64,000 bases of DNA from the NCBI GenBank assembly GCA_910589415.1, contig CAJUUM010000031.1, forward strand, positions 992,001 through 1,056,000, given 5' to 3'. A program made the position numbers and the translations under genes. This document shows positions 63,593-64,000 of the stretch, in pieces; the stretch's first letter is position 1, and the number at the start of each line of letters is the position of its first letter. A model generated the notes under the pieces. The model made no database searches. It was not told the origin of the DNA and was given only the letters and a program-made list of their open reading frames with translations. The stretch comes from Malachius bipustulatus. Its lineage: Eukaryota; Arthropoda; Insecta; Coleoptera; Melyridae.

Positions 63593-64000
63593 AGTCCCCG
63601 GCCTGGGAAATCTACCCCAGGCCGGTCTCATGGGAAAATTCAGAGATGTTAGGTTTCCTTTCCAGATGATCTCAGCCGATCGCTTAGGTCCCTATCCTAG
63701 ATCCAAGAAGGGCAATCGTTATGTTTTGGTAGTGTGTGACTGGTTCACGAAGTTCGTCTTAGTCCACCCCATGTCCCAGGCCACGTCCTCTGGCATCGTT
63801 AAGTTTATTGAGAATCAGGTATTCCTCCTCTTTGGGACTCCCCAGCACATTATCGTGGACAACGGGGCGCAGTTTATCTCAAAGGAATTTAAGGCCTCAA
63901 TGAACCGTTACGCAGTTCAGAAAATCTGGTACACTGCTCGCTATCACCCCCAAACAAACCCTTGCGAGCGAGTTAATAGGACAATTACGACTGCAATCAG
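63593..64000 (+). CDS. Integrase core of a third gypsy element, partial
   Basis: The frame is open from after a TAA near 63590 to the window end. It reads NLPQAGLMGKFRDVRFPFQ, ISADRLGPYP (first Asp), a W-F-T-K-F-V stretch, IIVDNGAQF (second Asp) and HPQTNPCERVNRT (Glu). All three integrase catalytic residues are present. Codon use is clearly more GC-rich than in the preceding element, so it belongs to a different family. The upstream HHCC finger and pol are missing. The start is a truncation point, not a start codon. Confidence 0.9.

Overview
The window looks like an intergenic or intronic stretch of an arthropod, most likely insect, nuclear genome. It is AT-rich and almost wholly built of transposable elements, many inserted into one another. 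It holds Ty3/gypsy, BEL/Pao, P-element (THAP), piggyBac, Harbinger and IS630/Tc1-mariner-type elements, a probable tnp2/CACTA-like element, a possible Penelope-like fragment and several foldback elements. I see no rRNA, no intact tRNA gene, no CRISPR array and no bacterial gene organisation. Possible host sequence is limited to a short exon pair around 39.0-39.5 kb and, less surely, a split Myb/SANT gene at 58.5-59.6 kb.

Layout. 1-5150: a nearly complete Ty3/gypsy element with one 1375-codon gag-pol frame, its 5' LTR cut by the window edge. 5260-5955: a GC-rich 327-bp satellite. 6211-7007: the 5' part of a second gypsy family. 7656-8896: an unidentified, frameshifted coding relic. 10764-12315: a P-element fragment running into a large foldback repeat. 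13595-17698: a piggyBac transposase pseudogene split by two TA-flanked insertions. 18336-22087: two IS630/Tc1-type transposase relics, one inside an element with inverted repeats of about 490 bp. 22100-22470: a possible Penelope GIY-YIG fragment. 24644-26378: a tnp2/CACTA-like transposase relic. 26629-27254: a foldback MITE.

27291-38930 is the youngest-looking large element: an 11.6-kb Ty3/gypsy with matching 1577-bp LTRs, a GTCT target duplication, open gag and pol frames, and a textbook -1 frameshift signal between them. It sits about 100 bp upstream of a probable host promoter and first exons. 40936-47749: a minus-strand BEL/Pao element with 521-bp LTRs and a TATAG duplication. 49328-53238: a full-length but decayed P element. 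53458-57405: a Harbinger element with transposase and Myb-like genes, split by a Tc1-type MITE. 59806-60381: a foldback. 60735-63476: a second copy of the 6.2-kb gypsy family. 63593-64000: the integrase core of yet another gypsy element.

The most notable observation is in the gypsy family at 6.2 and 60.7 kb. Its pol frame carries, after RNase H, a macrodomain resembling the ADP-ribosyl hydrolase TARG1/OARD1, with the expected catalytic Lys and Asp in place. Both copies also hold, upstream of gag, a small hydrophobic reading frame whose differences are largely synonymous. These two features are the best candidates here for undescribed biology. The -1 frameshift cassette is the best-supported regulatory element.
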